From the NCBI GenBank assembly GCA_023269645.1, contig JAHFPR010000065.1, positions 1,000 to 9,606 on the forward strand: a DNA stretch of 8,607 bases, given 5' to 3'. Source of the DNA: Alphaproteobacteria bacterium (GTDB lineage Bacteria > Pseudomonadota > Alphaproteobacteria > Rickettsiales > UBA8987). The notes under the pieces were generated by a model. The model was given only the letters and a program-made list of their open reading frames with translations. It had not been told where the DNA came from and did not search any database. Positions 5,550-8,607 of this stretch are shown here, piece by piece (within the stretch, counting starts at the first letter, position 1; the number at the start of each line of letters is the position of its first letter). Position numbers and translations under genes: made by a program.

Positions 5550-6392
5550 ATGCCAGAAAAATCGCAACATATCCGCGCCGGGAACGTCACCTTCGGGAAC
5601 GATTTGCCGCTAGTGCTGATCGCCGGGCCGTGCCAGATGGAAAGCCGCGACCACGCGCTGATGATGGCCGGGCAACTCGCCGCCATCGCGCGCAAGCTCA
5701 GGATTCCCCTGGTGTATAAAAGCTCGTTCGACAAGGCCAACCGCACCAGCCTCAAAGGCAAGCGCGGCATCGGGCTGGCGAAGGCACTTCCGGTGTTCGC
5801 GGAAATCAAGCAAACCTTCGGCTGCCCCGTACTCACCGACGTACATACTGAGGAGCACTGCCGGGAAGTGGCGGACGTGGTGGATATTCTCCAGATTCCG
5901 GCGTTCCTTTGCCGCCAGACGGATCTGCTCATTGCCGCCGCACAAACCGGGCGCGTGGTGAACATCAAGAAGGGGCAGTTCCTCGCTCCGTGGGATATGC
6001 AGAATGTCGCGGCGAAGGTGGCGGAAAGCGGCAATACAAACATCCTGCTCACGGATCGCGGCACGTGCTTCGGCTACAACACGCTTGTTTCCGATATGCG
6101 CGCCCTGCCGATTATGGCGGAGAGCACCGGATATCCCATTGTTTTTGATGCCACCCATTCTGTGCAGCAGCCGGGCGGGCAGGGCACGACAAGCGGCGGG
6201 CAGCGGCAGTTCGTGGAGGTGCTGGCGCGCGCGGCGGTGGCGGTGGGCGTGGCGGGTGTGTTCATGGAAACGCATCAGGATCCGGATAACGCACCCTCGG
6301 ACGGCCCCTGCATGGTGAAGCTGGATGCGCTGGAAAAGCTGCTCGTGACCCTTCAGGCATTCGATGGGCTGGCGAAAGGGCGTGGCGGCTGA
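5550..6392 (+). CDS. kdsA: 3-deoxy-8-phosphooctulonate synthase (Kdo8P synthase)
   Basis: KdsA condenses phosphoenolpyruvate with arabinose-5-phosphate to Kdo-8-phosphate, a cytoplasmic step towards Kdo of LPS. The protein has 280 residues, as usual. The start at 5550 begins MPEKSQHIRAG directly before the conserved core; the frame is open back to 5352, but that part crosses a terminator and looks non-coding. No clear Shine-Dalgarno is visible. Seen: LVLIAGPCQMES (21-32), KSSFDKANRTS, GCPVLTDVHTEEH, IPAFLCRQTDLL, VNIKKGQFLAPWDMQN, LTDRGTCFGYNTLVSDMRAL, FDATHSVQQPGG and FMETHQDPDNAPSDGP. Cys28 in IAGPC marks the metal-dependent class (Asn in E. coli KdsA); His in DATHS, Glu in METH and Asp in PSDGP are the other expected metal ligands. 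It stands alone, without an obvious operon partner. Confidence 0.96.
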   Translation: MPEKSQHIRAGNVTFGNDLPLVLIAGPCQMESRDHALMMAGQLAAIARKLRIPLVYKSSFDKANRTSLKGKRGIGLAKALPVFAEIKQTFGCPVLTDVHTEEHCREVADVVDILQIPAFLCRQTDLLIAAAQTGRVVNIKKGQFLAPWDMQNVAAKVAESGNTNILLTDRGTCFGYNTLVSDMRALPIMAESTGYPIVFDATHSVQQPGGQGTTSGGQRQFVEVLARAAVAVGVAGVFMETHQDPDNAPSDGPCMVKLDALEKLLVTLQAFDGLAKGRGG

Positions 6393-6546
6393 TCCGGCAG
6401 GATGGCTCCCTGTTTTCCGTTTCAGAACCGACTGTGACAAAAAGCCCATAATTCTTCCGGAGTCTATAATAAACCATTCGGTATAATTATAGAATGCCCC
6501 CTTATTTTCGTACCTGAAATAAAAATGGTGGTGCGCTCGATACGCA

Positions 6547-6564
6547 GCGGAAAACCGCCTTTTT
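6547..6564 (+). terminator. Weak terminator-like hairpin after kdsA
   Basis: GCGG-AAAA-CCGC followed by C and TTTTT, 155 nt past the kdsA stop. The 4-bp stem is short, so efficiency would be low. It is the first T-tailed hairpin downstream of kdsA. Confidence 0.3.
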
Positions 6565-6580
6565 CGGAGGATTTTTTCAT

Positions 6581-6612
6581 AGTAATTCCCCTTTTAATAA
6601 AGGAGAATTACT
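6581..6612. repeat. Long stem-loop in the intergenic region
   Basis: AGTAATTCCCCTTT (6581-6594) pairs with AAAGGAGAATTACT (6599-6612), 13 of 14 positions, loop TAAT. It is unrelated to the 13-mer family. It could be an RNA hairpin in either direction or a protein-binding dyad. Confidence 0.55.
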
Positions 6613-6635
6613 CCAGGATATACCTGGATTTTATT
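6612..6635 (+). terminator. Terminator-like hairpin with T-rich tail
   Basis: TCCAGG (6612-6617), loop ATATA, CCTGGA (6623-6628), followed by TTTTATTT. It comes directly after the 14-bp stem-loop, so the two could form the 3' end of a short plus-strand transcript. Confidence 0.35.
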
Positions 6636-6748
6636 TGCTATATCACGGAAGGCCTCCACACCGGAACTCACCCCCTGCTTGCTATCAGAAGATTCCTCTG
6701 CTCTACCGTTGGTTTTATATGCCGTCCTGTTTTTACGCGGAATATAGC

Positions 6749-6800
6749 CAACAGGTTGTATTCACCCTACCGACCTCAACAAGCAGGTTGCAACCTGTTG
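6749..6800. promoter_or_regulatory. Inverted CAACAGGTTG sites, likely operator of the XRE gene
   Basis: CAACAGGTTG (6749-6758) is the exact reverse complement of CAACCTGTTG (6791-6800). The second overlaps a perfect 14-bp palindrome CAGGTTGCAACCTG (6784-6797). A weak promoter can be drawn with TTGCAA (6788-6793) and CATAGT (6811-6816), 17-nt spacer, placing the palindrome on the -35 box. The sites lie 57-108 nt before an HTH regulator, the usual layout for autoregulation. The protein-site link is inferred. Confidence 0.5.
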
Positions 6801-6856
6801 CAATATAGGCCATAGTTCCGATGGTTTTGCTTTACCCTTCAGGAACAGAGTGAATT

Positions 6857-7285
6857 ATGGTTTCGCATCCGGTGGATATGCACGTTGGCACACGTCTGAG
6901 GCTGCGGCGCAAGATGCTTGGCATGAGCCAGGACGAGCTTGGCCGTGCAGTCGGGGTAACTTTCCAGCAGGTGCAGAAATACGAGCGCGGAACCAACCGT
7001 ATAGGCTCCAGCCGCCTGTATGATTTTGCGCGGGTGCTTTCCGTGCCGGTGGGGTTTTTCTTCGAGGAATTTTCGGCGGACGGGGTCGCCGACGGGTTCG
7101 GAGATGAGCCGGAATCGAAAAACAGTCACAACCCTACCAGGGAAGAACTGGAAAGCAAGGAAACCATCAGCCTGGTGCAGGCCTATTACCGCATCCCCGA
7201 TCCTGCCGTGCGCGCCAAGGTGTTGGGGCTTATCAAATCGCTCAAGGTGTTTCAGAATCTCGGTTCCGAGATGGAGGACGCTTAA
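6857..7285 (+). CDS. XRE-family HTH transcriptional regulator, PraR/PhrR-like
   Basis: The protein has 142 residues. Seen: an N-terminal Cro/C1-type HTH at about 10-66 (GTRLRLRRKMLGMSQDELGRAVGV, with recognition helix TFQQVQKYERGTNRI); a variable acidic linker (about 70-100); and a short C-terminal helix ETISLVQAYYRIPDPAVRAKVLGLIKSL. The SQDELG...TFQQVQKYERGTNR and YYRIPDP signatures are typical of a small regulator group very common in Alphaproteobacteria, which includes rhizobial PraR and PhrR; some members control biofilm or stress genes. The target here is unknown. The start at 6857 has only weak ribosome-site candidates (GAG 6 nt, AGGA 12 nt upstream); the in-frame ATG at 6878 is an alternative that would still keep the HTH. 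Upstream dyads suggest autoregulation. The gene converges on fliR, but regulation of flagella is not shown. Confidence 0.9.
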   Translation: MVSHPVDMHVGTRLRLRRKMLGMSQDELGRAVGVTFQQVQKYERGTNRIGSSRLYDFARVLSVPVGFFFEEFSADGVADGFGDEPESKNSHNPTREELESKETISLVQAYYRIPDPAVRAKVLGLIKSLKVFQNLGSEMEDA

Positions 7286-7287
7286 GG

Positions 7288-7356
7288 AGGTTTCAGGAAC
7301 AGGTTTCAGGAACAGGTTTCAGGAACAGGTTTCAGGATAGGGTTTTTGCTGAAATC
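7288..7356. repeat. Tandem array of the 13-mer (copy C), xre-fliR gap
   Basis: AGGTTTCAGGAAC is repeated exactly at 7288-7300, 7301-7313 and 7314-7326, then 11 of 13 bases at 7327-7337. Only a short degenerate inverted piece (CTGAAATC, 7349-7356) faces it, so this is a half element without a full palindrome. It starts 2 nt after the xre TAA and ends at the base next to the fliR TGA. Confidence 0.92.
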
Positions 7357-8121
7357 TCACCGCACCAGAAACGTCTGCAGCACTTCCTGATAATGGCTGA
7401 TATAATACATCACCCCGGCGGAAAGGGTGAGCATGAAAATGACAAAACTTACGTAAAGCTGCACCGGAACCAGCACGAAAAATACCTGCATATTGGGCAT
7501 CAGCCGTCCCAGTATGCCGCCCCCAAGATACAGCAGCAGCCCTACGACAATCAGCGGCGCGGCGATTTTCACCGCCACCAGAAACCCCTCGGAAACCGTG
7601 CGGGAGGCCATTTCAGCGAAATCCCCTGTGATCGGGAAAACTCCGGCGGGGAACAGTATATAGCTTTCCGCCACGCCGCGCAGCATCAGGTGGTGCATCC
7701 CGGTGGCGAACAGCAGGGTCACGCCGATGAGGGTCATGAAATTGCCCATCACGGAACCCTGGCTCGCCTGGGTGGCATCGAACAGCATGGCCGAAGCGAG
7801 GCTCGACTGGAAGGCGATAATCATCCCCGCGATGTGGAGAATCGCCTGCACCATGCGCATGATGCCGCCGATGAAAATGCCGATCATGGCCTCGGCAAGC
7901 AGGGCAAACATCAGGTGGATGACATCTCCCGGCAGCGCGGGGGGAAGAATGCGCGCCAGCACGGGGGTCATCACGGCGGAAATCGCCAGCGCGAGGGTCA
8001 GCCGCACACGGGGGGAAACATAGGATTCGCCGAATGCCGGAAACACCATCATCGCCGCGCCCATGCGGCTGAACACCAGGAAGAACTGGTAGATGAACAG
8101 CGTGGTGAATTGTTCGAGCAT
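7357..8121 (-). CDS. fliR: Flagellar biosynthetic protein FliR
   Basis: FliR is an integral-membrane core component of the flagellar type III export gate, with FliP and FliQ. The protein has 254 residues, normal length, and is highly hydrophobic, with segments at about 5-27, 40-57, 70-95, 128-150, 178-200 and 213-240. Typical features: FFLVFSRMGAAMMVFPAFG near the N-terminus followed by VSPRVRLTLALAIS; GIFIGGIMRMVQAILHIAGMII; and GRLMPNMQVFFVLVPVQLYV near residue 205. The ATG at 8121 lacks a clear Shine-Dalgarno. It lies 90 nt after fliQ, across a separate palindromic repeat. flhB, which often follows fliR in Alphaproteobacteria, is not there; a convergent regulator is. Confidence 0.95.
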   Translation of the reverse strand: MLEQFTTLFIYQFFLVFSRMGAAMMVFPAFGESYVSPRVRLTLALAISAVMTPVLARILPPALPGDVIHLMFALLAEAMIGIFIGGIMRMVQAILHIAGMIIAFQSSLASAMLFDATQASQGSVMGNFMTLIGVTLLFATGMHHLMLRGVAESYILFPAGVFPITGDFAEMASRTVSEGFLVAVKIAAPLIVVGLLLYLGGGILGRLMPNMQVFFVLVPVQLYVSFVIFMLTLSAGVMYYISHYQEVLQTFLVR

Positions 8122-8142
8122 TGCCGCAAGGATGTAAGGAGT

Positions 8143-8206
8143 TAAGGGTGTAAGGGTATAAGGAAAAATCGCTTACACCCTTACCTCACTTACACCCTTG
8201 CACCCT
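8143..8206. repeat. AAGGGTGTAAG palindromic repeat between fliQ and fliR
   Basis: TAAGGGTGTAAG (8143-8154) is the exact reverse complement of CTTACACCCTTA (8172-8183). A second copy, CTTACACCCTT, is at 8189-8199, 17 nt on, followed by the degenerate GCACCCT. In the fliQ-fliR transcript the array begins about 5 nt after the fliQ stop. It is unrelated in sequence to the 13-mer family but similar in plan: direct units facing an inverted copy. Confidence 0.85.
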
Positions 8207-8211
8207 ATTCT

Positions 8212-8478
8212 TCAATGCCCGGAAATAATCCGGGCGTTCAGCCGCTGCGCGAAGCCGGTGAGTCTGTCAATCATGAACGGCATCAGGAAAATGAGCGAAA
8301 TGAACACTGCTACGATCTTCGGCACGAAGGAAAGGGTCATTTCCTGAATCTGTGTGAGTGCCTGGACGAGCGAGATGATAAGCCCCACCACCAGCGCGAC
8401 AAGCATCACTGGCAGGGAAATTTCCAGCAGCACGAACACGCCGTCCTTGCTGATTTCAAGTATGTCGTTGGCATCCAT
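8212..8478 (-). CDS. fliQ: Flagellar biosynthetic protein FliQ
   Basis: FliQ is the small two-helix subunit of the flagellar type III export gate, surrounding FliP/FliR. The protein has 88 residues, the standard size. Membrane segments are at about 15-37 and 52-74, joined by the diagnostic ISLVQALTQIQEMTLSFVPKI (35-55). The start MDANDILEISKDGV matches the usual N-terminus of the family, yet no Shine-Dalgarno is present: the 8 nt before the ATG are AT-rich, and before them lies the 3' arm of a repeat. It sits between fliE and fliR in the conserved order. Confidence 0.96.
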   Translation of the reverse strand: MDANDILEISKDGVFVLLEISLPVMLVALVVGLIISLVQALTQIQEMTLSFVPKIVAVFISLIFLMPFMIDRLTGFAQRLNARIISGH

Positions 8479-8485
8479 AATTTTT

Positions 8486-8540
8486 CAGGAACAGGTTTCA
8501 GGAACAGGTTTTAGTTATAGGGTGCTGAAACCTGTTCCTG
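8486..8540. repeat. Inverted repeat of the 13-mer family (copy D), fliE-fliQ gap
   Basis: CAGGAACAGGTTTCAG (8486-8501) is the exact reverse complement of 8525-8540. A second tandem unit, CAGGAACAGGTTTTAG (8499-8514), differs by one base and offers an alternative, closer pairing. On the fli transcript it begins 4 nt after the fliE stop and ends 7 nt before the fliQ start codon. Confidence 0.9.
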
Positions 8541-8544
8541 TCCC

Positions 8545-8607
8545 TTAAATAGGCATTTTGATAATATCCTGATAGGCGGCGATGATCCTGTCGCGGATGG
8601 CGACCAC
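8545..8607 (-). CDS. fliE: Flagellar hook-basal body protein FliE, C-terminal 20 residues
   Basis: Only the last 20 codons and the TAA (8547-8545) lie in the window; the gene begins beyond the right edge. The visible residues VVAIRDRIIAAYQDIIKMPI match the conserved FliE C-terminus (pattern RxKxxxAYQEIMxMx[IV]). FliE is the basal-body adaptor between the export gate/MS ring and the rod. The fliE-fliQ-fliR order is typical of alphaproteobacterial flagellar clusters and supports the call despite the short length. Confidence 0.85.
   Translation of the reverse strand: MVAIRDRIIAAYQDIIKMPI

Larger units (their letters stand above)
6393..6856. other. Gene-free stretch between kdsA and the XRE regulator
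   Basis: 464 bases, AT-richer than the neighbouring genes, with no convincing gene on either strand. The one plus-strand open frame (6525-6815) has no ribosome site, an atypical composition and no recognisable motif. It holds a short terminator-like hairpin (6547-6564), a 14-bp stem-loop (6581-6612), a second terminator-like hairpin (6612-6635), and dyads of the CAACAGGTTG type (6749-6800). Confidence 0.6.

Noticed and set aside
6461..6490. Two perfect TATAAT boxes after kdsA
   Set aside because: No -35 box lies 16-18 nt upstream of either, and the region is AT-rich, so chance is a sufficient explanation.
6525..6815. 96-residue open frame between kdsA and xre
   Set aside because: It has no ribosome site, contains the hairpins and operator-like dyads, and shows no protein motif or codon pattern like the neighbours.
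7288..7337. CRISPR-like array
   Set aside because: The 13-mers are directly abutting with no spacers and are too short; this is a simple tandem repeat.

Overview
The window looks like part of the chromosome of a flagellated, LPS-bearing Gram-negative bacterium, most likely an alphaproteobacterium. The evidence is: a tolQ-tolR-...-tolA-tolB cluster, a Cys-type KdsA (Kdo-8-phosphate synthase), a fliE-fliQ-fliR flagellar export block, and a small XRE regulator of the PraR/PhrR kind that is common in Alphaproteobacteria. The order or genus cannot be fixed from the sequence alone.

Layout. 1-339 (+): 3' end of a Sel1-repeat protein, cut by the window edge. 407-5045 (-): Tol cluster read right to left as tolQ, tolR, a small exported protein of unknown function, a small putative lipoprotein, tolA, tolB. 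No pal or cpoB follows tolB and no ybgC precedes tolQ. 5046-5549: divergent intergenic region holding a strong intrinsic terminator and a candidate ~150-nt small RNA or leader. 5550-6392 (+): kdsA. 6393-6856: gene-free, AT-richer stretch with hairpins and, near its end, CAACAGGTTG-type dyads likely to be operators of the next gene. 6857-7285 (+): XRE regulator. 7357-8607 (-): fliR, fliQ and the last 20 codons of fliE.

The Tol proteins form the envelope-spanning machine that constricts the outer membrane at division: TolQ/TolR are the proton-driven motor, TolA the transducer and TolB the periplasmic partner of Pal. FliQ/FliR are core gate components of the flagellar type III export apparatus, and FliE joins it to the rod. 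KdsA feeds lipid A-core synthesis.

The most unusual content is in the repeats. (1) A family built on the 13-mer AGGTTTCAGGAAC and its inverted copy sits at four intergenic sites and begins at, or within a few bases of, the stop codons of six genes (sel1 protein, tolB, tolQ, xre, fliR, fliE). At 338-408 it forms a perfect 22-bp inverted repeat whose arms contain the stop codons of two convergent genes. (2) An unrelated AAGGGTGTAAG palindrome occupies the equivalent place between fliQ and fliR. (3) Two dRS3-like elements (ATTCCC-N8-GGGAAT type) lie at the 5' ends of the two extra tol-cluster genes, and both are open in frame between the start codon and the hydrophobic signal-peptide core. The second candidate novelty is the putative small RNA upstream of kdsA.
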